The position numbers were made by a program, and so were the translations under genes. A stretch of DNA of 64,000 bases from Clostridia bacterium (GTDB lineage Bacteria > Bacillota > Clostridia > Oscillospirales > Acutalibacteraceae), in the NCBI GenBank assembly GCA_900755895.1, contig CAAEIG010000081.1:1-64000 (forward strand). The letters run 5' to 3'. Positions 7,636 to 15,980 of this stretch are shown here, piece by piece. Numbering within the stretch: position 1 is the first letter of the stretch; the number at the start of each line of letters is the position of its first letter. The notes under the pieces are model-generated. The model searched no databases and was not told where the DNA came from. It worked only from the letters and a program-made list of their open reading frames with translations.

Positions 7636-9054
7636 ATGGAGAAATTGGAAAATGGCGGAGAGCTTGTCTGTTATTGGAAACAGGGGGAAGGAGCTTCCAG
7701 CCCGTTGGTGATCTGCCTTGCAGGTACGGAGGAGGAAGCCCGTGAGTGCAGCAGTGTTTTGGAGCCCCAGCTGGAGGGAGCTTCCCTGGCGCTGGTGGTG
7801 ACTCCCGGAGAGGATGGCACTTTGGAAGAGGTTGTGGCTGATCTGGTGTACCAGTGGCAGTTGTCCTCCAATCTGGATAAGAACCGCTTCACGTTGGCAG
7901 CGGGAGTTCAGGCTACTGACCTGGCATGGAGGCTGCTCTCTCACTATCCTCAGTGGTTTGCTGGAGCCTGCTTGGTGGGTGGCTATGGGGACCCCTATGA
8001 GGCCCGTGCCTTAAAAGATGTGCCCCTGCGGGTAGTGACTCCTCAGGAGGAGCCTGTGCGGATTCAGGAGGGCAAGGTCCTGGCCGGTGCGGAGCGCCTG
8101 GTGGCAGGGCTGCGGATTGCCGGTGCCCGCCATGTGGAGGCTCCCCATGACTATGAGGCTCTCCAGCCTAAAGAGGCTTGGAAAAAGGCCTTTTCTCCCC
8201 AAGGGGGCATGATGCGTTGGCTGCTTTCTCAGGACAGGAAGACCCAGTTTATCGTAGAGTGGCTGATGCCCGGTCTGTGGCGGATGGACGATTACTTCTC
8301 TGCCTCTTGCTACCTGGTGGAGGGCACGGAAAAAGCACTACTCATCGACACTGGTATGGGGGATGGGGACCTCTTGGGTTTGGCATCTTCTCTGACCACA
8401 CTGCCCATTGAGGTGGCGGTGACCCATCCTCATCTGGACCACATGCATTGGATTGATCGTTTTTCTAAGGTGTATCTCCACAAGGATGACATTGGTCCTG
8501 TTCAGGCGGATCCTGGAAAATATCCCATGGCGGTACGGGGCGCGGACGCTCCCCTGCCCCAGTTCCTTCCTTTGGAGGAGGGTACACAGATTGATCTGGG
8601 AGGCGGCGTGGTCATTGAGACCTTGGAGCTGCCCGGTCATACGGCCCACTCCGTGGTATTTGTGGACGATTATCACCGCTGCCTGTTCACCGGCGATGCC
8701 ATTGGTTCCGGCGATATTGTGCTGCTCATTTGCCCGGAGAAGGACGCCATGGACCTGGTTGCACGTTACCGTGACGCCCTGAAGGGATTTGTTTCCCAGC
8801 TGCCCCGGCTGCGGGACTATGCCTGGCTAGGCGGGCACAGCATTCAGGAGAACGGCTGTGATCCTCGGTGCCAGCAGCACTATCTCCAGGGGAGATCCCT
8901 GGTGTTCAACCCTTTGCGGGAGCGAGTTTTGCAGGATATGATTGCCCTGTGCGATGGCCTGCTCTCCGGGGAGATCCATTGGCAGCAGGAGCCCATTCAC
9001 TTGGAGTACCATTGTGAACTGGGCTGTGCGGGGATCAATTTTAGGTTCCTTTAA
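7636..9054 (+). CDS. MBL-fold metallo-hydrolase with N-terminal degenerate esterase-like domain
   Basis: The 472-residue protein has two parts. Residues 1 to about 200 resemble the alpha/beta-hydrolase domain of depolymerase-like esterases (LLSHYPQWFAGACLVGGYG), but the nucleophile elbow GxSxG reads AGVQATD, so the catalytic serine is missing. Residues about 210-470 form a metallo-beta-lactamase fold: THPHLDHMHW gives the HxHxDH metal site near residue 263, followed by LPGHTAHS, FTGDAIGSGD and GGHSIQ for the remaining metal ligands. No signal peptide is seen. The ATG follows AGGGGGAG. The gene stands alone between terminators and its promoter carries a perfect cre site, so it probably acts in carbon use. 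The substrate is unknown. Confidence 0.88.
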   Translation: MEKLENGGELVCYWKQGEGASSPLVICLAGTEEEARECSSVLEPQLEGASLALVVTPGEDGTLEEVVADLVYQWQLSSNLDKNRFTLAAGVQATDLAWRLLSHYPQWFAGACLVGGYGDPYEARALKDVPLRVVTPQEEPVRIQEGKVLAGAERLVAGLRIAGARHVEAPHDYEALQPKEAWKKAFSPQGGMMRWLLSQDRKTQFIVEWLMPGLWRMDDYFSASCYLVEGTEKALLIDTGMGDGDLLGLASSLTTLPIEVAVTHPHLDHMHWIDRFSKVYLHKDDIGPVQADPGKYPMAVRGADAPLPQFLPLEEGTQIDLGGGVVIETLELPGHTAHSVVFVDDYHRCLFTGDAIGSGDIVLLICPEKDAMDLVARYRDALKGFVSQLPRLRDYAWLGGHSIQENGCDPRCQQHYLQGRSLVFNPLRERVLQDMIALCDGLLSGEIHWQQEPIHLEYHCELGCAGINFRFL

Positions 9055-9060
9055 GGCTGA

Positions 9061-9093
9061 AAGAGCGCTGGCGGTTTTGTCGGCGCTCTTTTT
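9061..9093 (+). terminator. Intrinsic terminator after the MBL-fold gene
   Basis: AAGAGCGC pairs with GCGCTCTT across a 14-base loop and runs into TTTTT. Confidence 0.88.
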
Positions 9094-9135
9094 GAGATTT
9101 TCCGGAAGAAAGGTCCCATTTCGGTGATTTTATTC

Positions 9136-9163
9136 TGGACAAGGCCTGGAAAAAGTCTATAAT
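9136..9163 (+). promoter_or_regulatory. Sigma-A promoter of the surface-glycan cluster
   Basis: TGGACA, 16 bp, then TATAAT, about 62 bp before the sulfotransferase start. Confidence 0.75.
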
Positions 9164-9225
9164 ATACAATGAACTAAACAGGTCGGCTTCTCGGCCAAGA
9201 TTATTCCGAAAGGATGGAATTCGCA

Positions 9226-11043
9226 GTGAATGCCAATACTGAGAAACCTAAAAAGCCTATTAAGAAGCGAGTAATCGTTCTTGTAATTGTGATAGCTCTG
9301 GTGGTGCTTGCCGTGGCAGGCTATTTTATTGCCAGAGGTGTTGCGCAATCCTTTATCCAGTCGGAAATCCAGACCCGCTCGGATTGGGAGATCGATACCG
9401 GTGATTTGGAGGAACGGGAGGCCAGCCAACAGGTCACCGTATACACGGATCCGGTGGAAGCCAGCATTGAGATCACTCAGATTGTTCCCGATGAATTTGA
9501 AGACGAGGGCTTTACTTATTACGATGAAGACGTCCAGGACCGTCTGGCCAATACGCTGTTGGGCCTGACCCAGGATAAGGAGTACACATTGACCGCTCCT
9601 CTGGCGGTATTGAATCCCTTTGGCACGGGTTCCAATGGTCTGTACATGTACTTCCAGACGGACGCCCCCACCAGGGTGACCTATACGGTCCACGTGGAGG
9701 ACGAGGACATCCCTGATTACACCGCAACGGTCAACAATCAGGGGGAGGACGGCTACAGCAAATTGCAGGAATTTTTGCTTGTGGGTCTTGTTCCGGGTAT
9801 GGAAAATACCGTTACCCTGTCTGCGGAGACCAAGCAGCAGGGGACGTCCTACAGCTTCACCATTGACATGCCGGAAGCCACTTCCGGCTATGATGTGACC
9901 CTGGAGACTGAGGAGGGAGACAGTGCCCAGGAGCTTTCCGATGGCCTGTTTTACGCCATGGGCTTGGGTGACTATTACGGCTACACCTTCTTCTTTGACA
10001 ATGAGGGTGTCCTGCGCTATGAAATGGTGTTGGAGGGCTACCATTCCGACCGGTTCCTGTGGGATGACGATGGCAGTCTGATCACCTGCGTGGGCAGTCA
10101 GAAGATTGCACGGCTCAATCGTTTTGGTCAGGTGACACAGGTGTTTGATCTGGGGCAGTATGAGCTGCATCATGACATTAACTGGGGGCCGGAGGGCACC
10201 ATTCTGGCCCTGGCCACTGATACGGAAAGCGAAACCGTGGAGGATCAGGTGCTGCAGATTGACCTGGAAAGCGGAGAGGTCTCCCATGTGGTGGACTTCA
10301 CCCAGGTGTTCCAGAGCTATTATGAAATCACCCGACCGGTGCAGGCCACGGACCCCTTTGGCCTGTGGAGCGAAGGCGAGTGGGATTGGCTGCATTTGAA
10401 CTCTCTGCAGTATGACGAAGGGGATAACTCCATTATTGTCAGCTCTCGAGAGACTTCCACCATCATCAAATGTTCCCTGGGCGAGGAGCCTGAAATCCTT
10501 TGGATGGCGGGCAATCCTGATTTCTGGGAGGGCACGGAGTTTTCCCAGTACAGTTTGGCTCAGGAAGGGGAGTTCCAGTTCCAGTACGGTCAGCACGACG
10601 TGGAGCTGATGCCTCAAGAGGAGATCTCCGCATTGGGCTTTGCCCCTGCCGAGGAGGGTCAGCTCTATCTGCGGGTTTACGACAACAACTATTACGCCAT
10701 GTCCAGCCGGGACGATTTTGAGGTGGAAGTGCCTGATGAGGTGAGCACCTCTTCCACTTTGGAGGGCGATGTGAACTCCCATGTTTACTACTACCTGGTG
10801 GATGAAAATGCGGGCACCTTCACGTTGATGGATTCCTTTGACTTGCCCTATTCCAGCCTGGTGTCCAATGCCCAGTGGATGGGTGAGACCTATGTGGTGA
10901 ACAATGGTGTGCACCAGTGCTTTGAGGAATACGATCAGGAGGGCACTCTGATCCGCCAGTACAAGTATCAGTGTACTGCCAACGGATATCGCGTGATGAA
11001 GGACGACTTTACAGGTTTCTGGTTCCTGAACGAGGAGGAATAA
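9226..11043 (+). CDS. Membrane-anchored aryl-sulfate sulfotransferase (ASST family)
   Basis: ASST enzymes move sulfate between phenolic esters outside the cytoplasm by way of a sulfo-histidine, without PAPS. A lysine-rich head and one transmembrane helix (VIVLVIVIALVVLAVAGYFI) near residues 16-36 anchor the protein with its body outside. An ASST N-terminal beta domain follows, then the propeller. The expected catalytic residues are visible: ELHHDINWGPEG, DWLHLNSLQYD, IIVSSRETS and GQHDVEL, supplying His, His, Arg and the sulfate-accepting His near residue 457. I use the GTG at 9226 because an ATG at 9214 touches its AAAGG site. The next two genes (GT2 and UDP-galactopyranose mutase) suggest an extracellular glycan as the sulfation target, but phenolic scavenging is equally possible. 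Confidence 0.86.
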   Translation: MNANTEKPKKPIKKRVIVLVIVIALVVLAVAGYFIARGVAQSFIQSEIQTRSDWEIDTGDLEEREASQQVTVYTDPVEASIEITQIVPDEFEDEGFTYYDEDVQDRLANTLLGLTQDKEYTLTAPLAVLNPFGTGSNGLYMYFQTDAPTRVTYTVHVEDEDIPDYTATVNNQGEDGYSKLQEFLLVGLVPGMENTVTLSAETKQQGTSYSFTIDMPEATSGYDVTLETEEGDSAQELSDGLFYAMGLGDYYGYTFFFDNEGVLRYEMVLEGYHSDRFLWDDDGSLITCVGSQKIARLNRFGQVTQVFDLGQYELHHDINWGPEGTILALATDTESETVEDQVLQIDLESGEVSHVVDFTQVFQSYYEITRPVQATDPFGLWSEGEWDWLHLNSLQYDEGDNSIIVSSRETSTIIKCSLGEEPEILWMAGNPDFWEGTEFSQYSLAQEGEFQFQYGQHDVELMPQEEISALGFAPAEEGQLYLRVYDNNYYAMSSRDDFEVEVPDEVSTSSTLEGDVNSHVYYYLVDENAGTFTLMDSFDLPYSSLVSNAQWMGETYVVNNGVHQCFEEYDQEGTLIRQYKYQCTANGYRVMKDDFTGFWFLNEEE

Positions 11044-11047
11044 ACGT

Positions 11048-12094
11048 ATGACCGCCGCAGAATCTGGATCAGGGGGTAGGAAGCTGCTTTCTGTGACAGT
11101 TCCCTGTTACAACTCCCAGGATTACATGCGTCATTGTATCGAGACGTTGCTCCCCGGTGGGGAGCAGGTAGAGATCCTTATTGTGGACGATGGTTCCAAG
11201 GATGACACCGCTGCCATTGCCGATGAATTTCAGGCAAAATACCCGGGGATTGTCCGGGCCATTCACCAAGAAAACGCCGGTCATGGCGGAGCGGTGATGA
11301 AAGGGCTGTCCCTGGCCACAGGGCTGTACTTCAAGGTGGTGGACAGCGACGACTGGGTGGACCCCCAGGTGCTCGGGGACTTGCTGAAGCTGTTGGGTCA
11401 GTTTGCAGAGAGCCCTGAACCGGTGGATATGGTGGTCAGCGATTTTGTCTATGACAAGGTGGGGGCGCGGCATAAAAAGGTGATGCGCTATCCCTTCGCT
11501 CTGCCCAAGGAGAAAATCCTGCATTGGGAAGACGTGGGGAATTTCCCCAAAGGCCACTATCTGCTGATGCACTCGGTGATTTATCGCACCCAGATGCTGC
11601 GGGATTCCGGCCTGGACCTGCCCAAGCACACCTTTTATGTGGATAATCTGTTTGTCTATGTGCCCATGGCCCAGGTGAAGACCCTGTACTATGTGGATCG
11701 GGTGTTTTACCACTACTTTATCGGCCGAGAGGACCAGTCCGTGCAGGAGGCGGTGATGATCCGCCGGATCAACCAGCAGTTGAAGGTCAACTGGCTGATG
11801 CTGCAGCAGCTGGATCTGGAGCAAGTGGCTCACAAACGGCTGCGCAGGTATTTGATTAACTATCTGGAGATTGTCACCACAGTGTCCTGCGTGCTGCTGT
11901 TTCGATCGGGAACGCCGGAACACCTGGAGATGGAACACCGTTTCTGGGAGGACATGAAGCGGGACTATCCCGGTCATTACCGCATATTGAGCAGGCGGTT
12001 TTTCGGCAGGGTGTTGAAATCCAAGGTGCCCTTGGCCAGGAAGTTCACATTGCTGGTGTATCGCCTCAGCCAAAAGATTTTTGGCTTTAATTGA
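11048..12094 (+). CDS. Family 2 glycosyltransferase
   Basis: The 348-residue protein has a GT-A fold with SVTVPCYNSQDYMRHCIETL, IEILIVDDGSKDDT-type residues (VDDGSKDDT near residue 48), ENAGHGGAVMKGL and the metal-binding DSDDWVDP near residue 102. It lacks membrane helices. The ATG is five bases after the sulfotransferase stop and uses a GAGGAGG site inside that gene. With the mutase gene overlapping its end, it is probably a galactofuranosyl- or hexosyltransferase for a surface polymer; donor and acceptor are inferred only from context. Confidence 0.9.
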   Translation: MTAAESGSGGRKLLSVTVPCYNSQDYMRHCIETLLPGGEQVEILIVDDGSKDDTAAIADEFQAKYPGIVRAIHQENAGHGGAVMKGLSLATGLYFKVVDSDDWVDPQVLGDLLKLLGQFAESPEPVDMVVSDFVYDKVGARHKKVMRYPFALPKEKILHWEDVGNFPKGHYLLMHSVIYRTQMLRDSGLDLPKHTFYVDNLFVYVPMAQVKTLYYVDRVFYHYFIGREDQSVQEAVMIRRINQQLKVNWLMLQQLDLEQVAHKRLRRYLINYLEIVTTVSCVLLFRSGTPEHLEMEHRFWEDMKRDYPGHYRILSRRFFGRVLKSKVPLARKFTLLVYRLSQKIFGFN

Positions 12095-12111
12095 GATGGG
12101 ATGTGTGTTCT

Positions 12112-13218
12112 TTGGAGTATGAGTATTTGATTGTGGGCGCGGGTCTGTATGGAGCGACATTTGCTCAGCAGATGACGGCGGCGGGGAAGCGCTGCCTGGT
12201 CATTGACCGCAGGGACCACATTGCCGGAAACGCCCATTGCGAGGAAGTGGAAGGCATTCTGGTTCACAAGTACGGTGCCCACATTTTCCACACTTCTGAC
12301 GAGGAGGTGTGGAAGTATGTCACCGGTTTTGCACGCTTCAACAATTTTATCAATTCGCCGGTGGCAGTGTACCGTGGAAAGGTTTACAATATGCCGTTTA
12401 ATATGAATACCTTCTCACGGTTGTGGGGTGTGATCACCCCGGAGGAGGCACGGCGGGAGATTGCCCGCCAGACAGCCCGCCATGCGATTGGAGAACCCCA
12501 AAACTTGGAGGAACAGGCGCTGAAGCTGGTGGGGGACGACATCTATGAAACGCTGATTAAGGGCTATACGGAAAAACAGTGGGGTCGCCCCTGCTGTGAG
12601 CTGCCGGCCTTTATCCTGAAGCGTGTGCCTCTGCGGTTTACCTATGACAACAACTACTTCACCGACCACTATCAGGGCATCCCGGAGGAGGGCTATGACG
12701 CTTTGGTTCAGCGGATGCTCCAAGGCAGTCAGGTGCTTCTTTCCACAGATTATGCTTCCTTTGTGAAGAACCATCCTCACATCGCACAAAAGACAGTGTA
12801 TACCGGTACAATTGACGGTTTCTTTGACCAGTGCTATGGCCCGTTGGAATACCGTTCCCTCCGCTTTGAGGATCAGCTTCTGGACTGTGAAAATTACCAG
12901 GGTTGTGCGGTGGTGAACTATACAGCAGCGGAAGTGCCCTACACTCGGATGATTGAGCACAAGCATTTCAATTTTGGCACCCAGGAAAAGACGGTCATCA
13001 CTCAGGAGTACCCAGTCCAGTGGGAGCCGGGAATGGAGCCCTATTACCCAGTCAATGACCGCAAAAACCAGGAGTTGCTCCAGCAATATCAACAGCTGGC
13101 CAAAACAAGGCCCGATGTGCGTTTTGGCGGCCGGCTGGGCAGCTATTGCTACTACAATATGGACCAGGTGATCCGCGCAGCATTGGATGATGCTCGGGAA
13201 GAGCTGGCAGCCCAATGA
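12112..13218 (+). CDS. glf: UDP-galactopyranose mutase
   Basis: The enzyme converts UDP-galactopyranose into UDP-galactofuranose with reduced FAD. The N-terminus YLIVGAGLYGATFAQQM is the FAD-binding Rossmann motif, followed by DRRDHIAGNAH and YGAHIFHTSDEEVW, both typical of Glf. KGYTEKQWGRP and later YTGTIDGFFD and YYPVNDRKN are also family motifs. I chose the TTG at 12112 because it gives an N-terminus like other Glf proteins and a length of 368 residues; GTG at 12103 is an alternative. It follows the GT2 gene by 17 bases and is closed by a terminator. It implies that galactofuranose is present in an envelope or exopolysaccharide. Confidence 0.96.
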   Translation: MEYEYLIVGAGLYGATFAQQMTAAGKRCLVIDRRDHIAGNAHCEEVEGILVHKYGAHIFHTSDEEVWKYVTGFARFNNFINSPVAVYRGKVYNMPFNMNTFSRLWGVITPEEARREIARQTARHAIGEPQNLEEQALKLVGDDIYETLIKGYTEKQWGRPCCELPAFILKRVPLRFTYDNNYFTDHYQGIPEEGYDALVQRMLQGSQVLLSTDYASFVKNHPHIAQKTVYTGTIDGFFDQCYGPLEYRSLRFEDQLLDCENYQGCAVVNYTAAEVPYTRMIEHKHFNFGTQEKTVITQEYPVQWEPGMEPYYPVNDRKNQELLQQYQQLAKTRPDVRFGGRLGSYCYYNMDQVIRAALDDAREELAAQ

Positions 13219-13239
13219 GATCAGGGGAACCTGGGAGAA

Positions 13240-13270
13240 GAAGCCTTCGGCATACGCCGGGGGCTTTTTT
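13240..13270 (+). terminator. Intrinsic terminator after glf
   Basis: AAGCCTTCGGC pairs (with G-T pairs) with GCCGGGGGCTT, followed by TTTT. Confidence 0.85.
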
Positions 13271-13338
13271 GCGTTCTCATCCAAGGGGGACTGAGGAAAA
13301 TGTGTCAAAATACTCCAATGATTTGTCATATTTCTGGA

Positions 13339-13367
13339 TTGTTTCCCCCAATTCCAGGTGCTAAAAT
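13339..13367 (+). promoter_or_regulatory. Sigma-A promoter of the GH31 gene
   Basis: TTGTTT, 17 bp, TAAAAT, giving a leader of about 31 bases before the GGGGAGG site of the GH31 gene. Confidence 0.65.
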
Positions 13368-13404
13368 GGGAACATAGCCACTTTAGAATCGGGGAGGTTT
13401 TTAC

Positions 13405-15414
13405 ATGGCAATCCTTCAAGAGGGCAATGCCCTCGTCTTTCGTTATGACGCAGAAGAGCTTCGCATCGAGCCCTGGGGAGAGAACAGCCTGCGGGTGCGT
13501 GCATCCAAGACCCATCCCATGCCCCAGCGTGATTGGGCTTTAACACAGCCGGTGTCTCACAATGCCCAGGTGACCGTGGAGTCGGATCGGGGTGAGATTG
13601 TCAACGGTCGGCTGCGGGCAGTGGTCAGCAAGCAGGGCTGGGTCAAGTTCTACAATGCCCAGGGGAAAGAGCTTCTGCGGGAGTACAGCCGTAACCGTCG
13701 AGATCTGTTTGCAGAAAATTGCAGCGCCTTGGAGGTGGAGGCCCGGGAGTTCCGACCGCTGTTGGGCGGCGACTATGAGCTAACCGCTCGGTTTGAGTCC
13801 TTTGACCCGGAGGAGCGCATTTATGGCATGGGCCAGTATCAGCAGCCCTATTTGAACCTCAAGGGTACTGACCTGGAGATGGCCCAGCGGAATTCCCAGG
13901 CCAGCGTGCCGTTTTTCCTGTCCTCTCGGGGATATGGCTTTTTGTGGAATAACCCCGCAGTGGGCCGGGCAGTGTTCGGCAAAAATATCATGTCCTTCCA
14001 GGCGGCATCCACGGATATTCTGGACTACTGGGTCACAGCCGGAGATACCCCTGCCCAGATCGAGGAGCAGTACGCTTCCGTGGCGGGCACCGTGCCCATG
14101 ATGCCGGAGTTTGCCATGGGTTTCTGGCAGTGCAAGCTGCGGTATCAGACCCAGGAAGAGCTGTTGTCCATTGCCCGGGAATATAAGCGGCGCGGCCTGC
14201 CCATCTCGGTGATCGTGGTGGACTTCTTCCATTGGCCCCTGCAGGGCGACTGGAAATTTGATCCCACCTACTGGCCGGACCCGGACGCCATGATCCAGGA
14301 ACTCAAGGAAATGGGCATCGAGCTGATGGTGTCCATTTGGCCCACGGTGGACCGCAGGTCGGACAATTATGGCGAGATGCTGGAAAAGGGATACCTGATC
14401 CGCACGGATCGAGGCCTGCGCATTGCCATGGATTTCCAGGGCAACACGGTCCACTATGACGCCACCAATCCGGGTGCTCGGGACTTTGTGTGGCAGAACG
14501 CCAAGGAGCACTATTACGACAAGGGTGTGCGGATCTTCTGGCTGGACGAGGCGGAGCCGGAGTACGGTGTCTATGATTTTGATAACTACCGGTACTATCT
14601 GGGGCCCAACGTGAAAATCGGCAACAGTTACCCGGTGTTCTACGCCAAAACCTTTTTTGACGGCATGAAGGCCCAGGGCCAGGAAAATATCATCAATCTG
14701 CTGCGGTGTGCATGGGCTGGCTCCCAGAAGTACGGTGCACTGGTCTGGTCCGGGGATATTCACTCCAGCTTCCAGAGCTTCCGGAATCAGTTTGCAGCCG
14801 GATTGAATATGGGCATTGCGGGTATTCCCTGGTGGACCACGGATATCGGTGGTTTCCACGGCGGTGACCCCACGGACCCTGCCTTCCAGGAGCTGTTGGC
14901 CCGCTGGTTCCAGTACGGCGCTTTCTGCCCGGTGATGCGCCTCCACGGGGACCGGTATCCCCAGCAGCCTCAGCAGGGCACCACCGGCGGAGCCACTTGC
15001 CTCTCCGGCGCGCCCAATGAGGTCTGGTGCTTTGGGGAGGAGGACTATGAGATCTGCAAGAAGTACCTCTTCCTCCGGGAGCGGATGCGTCCTTATATCA
15101 GGGAGCTGATGGCAGCAGCCCATGAGAAGGGTACTCCTGTGATGCGTCCCCTGTTCTACGAGTTCCCCCAGGATGGGGCAGCTTGGTCCTGTGAGGATGC
15201 CTACCTGTTTGGACCTAGTCTGTTGGTGGCGCCGGTGATGGAAGCCGGTCAGCGCCAGCGCCAGGTTTACCTGCCCAGCGGGGCGCAGTGGACCCACGTG
15301 TGGAGCGGCAAGACCTATGAAGGCGGCCAGACAGTGACGGTGGATGCCCCCTTGGAAGAGATCCCGGTGTTTACCAGGGATCAGGCGTTGCTGACGCTGT
15401 TTGAAGAAAAATAA
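13405..15414 (+). CDS. Glycoside hydrolase family 31 (alpha-glucosidase/alpha-xylosidase type)
   Basis: The 669-residue cytoplasmic enzyme has the GH31 N-terminal beta-sandwich (YGMGQYQQPYLNLKG) and a TIM barrel. The barrel holds the nucleophile motif IFWLDEAEPEYG near residue 380 and the acid/base motif VWSGDIHSSFQSFRNQ near residue 450, followed by GIPWWTTDIGGFHGG. PISVIVVDFFHWP and DPTYWPDP are close to alpha-xylosidase/YicI-type members, but specificity within GH31 cannot be fixed by eye. There is no signal peptide, so it acts on imported oligosaccharides. The ATG follows GGGGAGG. It has its own promoter and no transporter next to it. Confidence 0.93.
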   Translation: MAILQEGNALVFRYDAEELRIEPWGENSLRVRASKTHPMPQRDWALTQPVSHNAQVTVESDRGEIVNGRLRAVVSKQGWVKFYNAQGKELLREYSRNRRDLFAENCSALEVEAREFRPLLGGDYELTARFESFDPEERIYGMGQYQQPYLNLKGTDLEMAQRNSQASVPFFLSSRGYGFLWNNPAVGRAVFGKNIMSFQAASTDILDYWVTAGDTPAQIEEQYASVAGTVPMMPEFAMGFWQCKLRYQTQEELLSIAREYKRRGLPISVIVVDFFHWPLQGDWKFDPTYWPDPDAMIQELKEMGIELMVSIWPTVDRRSDNYGEMLEKGYLIRTDRGLRIAMDFQGNTVHYDATNPGARDFVWQNAKEHYYDKGVRIFWLDEAEPEYGVYDFDNYRYYLGPNVKIGNSYPVFYAKTFFDGMKAQGQENIINLLRCAWAGSQKYGALVWSGDIHSSFQSFRNQFAAGLNMGIAGIPWWTTDIGGFHGGDPTDPAFQELLARWFQYGAFCPVMRLHGDRYPQQPQQGTTGGATCLSGAPNEVWCFGEEDYEICKKYLFLRERMRPYIRELMAAAHEKGTPVMRPLFYEFPQDGAAWSCEDAYLFGPSLLVAPVMEAGQRQRQVYLPSGAQWTHVWSGKTYEGGQTVTVDAPLEEIPVFTRDQALLTLFEEK

Positions 15415-15432
15415 AAATAATTCTTAAATTTA

Positions 15433-15462
15433 GCCCGGCAGGTACTTGACAACTTGCCGGGC
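15433..15462 (+). repeat. Inverted repeat overlapping the ArsR promoter -35 region
   Basis: GCCCGGCAGGT pairs with ACTTGCCGGGC (one G-T pair) around ACTTGACA, which contains the -35 element. It may end GH31 transcription (a short TTT follows), act as an operator for the ArsR protein, or do both. Confidence 0.6.
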
Positions 15463-15474
15463 TTTGCGTATCAT
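15446..15474 (+). promoter_or_regulatory. Sigma-A promoter of arsR-suf operon
   Basis: A consensus TTGACA, 17 bp, then TATCAT, about 39 bp before the ArsR start. Confidence 0.8.
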
Positions 15475-15512
15475 ATAGTTGAACAATGGCTCATGTGAAA
15501 GGATGTTGTGAT

Positions 15513-15869
15513 ATGGACAAAACCGTGCCGGAATGCGGCTACTTGTTTGTCCACCGAGAGTTGGTGGACAAAGTGAACCAGGCCATGCCCAGTCAGGGGA
15601 CGCTTTCCGAGCTGGCGGATCTGTTCAAGATCTTTGGGGATGCCACCCGAATCCGCATTCTCTATGTGCTGTTCGAATCGGAGATGTGCGTGTGCGATAT
15701 TGCTCAGTTATTGGGCATGACCCAATCGGCCATCTCTCACCAGCTTCAGGTGCTCAAGAAGAGCAAGCTGGTCACCTACCGCCGGGAGGGGAAGACCGTA
15801 TTTTACTCGTTGGCGGACAGCCATGTCCGGGCGATTCTTGGCCAGGGCGTGGAGCACGTGATGGAATAG
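15513..15869 (+). CDS. ArsR/SmtB-family metal-sensing repressor
   Basis: The 118-residue winged-helix protein has FGDATRIRILYVLFESEMCVC followed by DIAQLLGMTQSAISHQLQ. The CVCD pair in the alpha-3 helix is the thiolate metal site of the ArsR/CadC group. An extra cysteine near the N-terminus (VPECGYLF) could add a CadC-like ligand. The start at 15513 follows GAAAGGATG; an ATG nine codons upstream would add another Cys-Cys pair and is possible. The gene precedes sufC by 111 bp on the same strand. A metal-exporting ATPase, the usual target, is absent, so the regulator may control the Fe-S genes; that is inference. Confidence 0.88.
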   Translation: MDKTVPECGYLFVHRELVDKVNQAMPSQGTLSELADLFKIFGDATRIRILYVLFESEMCVCDIAQLLGMTQSAISHQLQVLKKSKLVTYRREGKTVFYSLADSHVRAILGQGVEHVME

Positions 15870-15912
15870 TCATCTTCAGGCCAGGGCGGCGTGAAGGAAT
15901 GATTTGGAATAT

Positions 15913-15950
15913 TCCGGGAACCCTAGTGGGAGAATCAACGGATTCCCGGA
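15913..15950 (+). repeat. Inverted repeat upstream of sufC
   Basis: TCCGGGAA and TTCCCGGA are perfect 8-bp arms 22 bp apart in the 111-bp gap between arsR and sufC. No T-run follows, so it is more like an operator or mRNA hairpin than a terminator. Confidence 0.5.
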
Positions 15951-15980
15951 CAGTTGTGGAAAAAGAAAGGAGACAGCACC

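Noticed and set aside
9157..10914. A 585-codon minus-strand reading frame
   Set aside because: It is a shadow of the sulfotransferase gene, rich in His and Ile as typical antisense frames are.
13780..15297. A 505-codon minus-strand reading frame
   Set aside because: It is antisense to the GH31 gene, whose catalytic motifs are clear.
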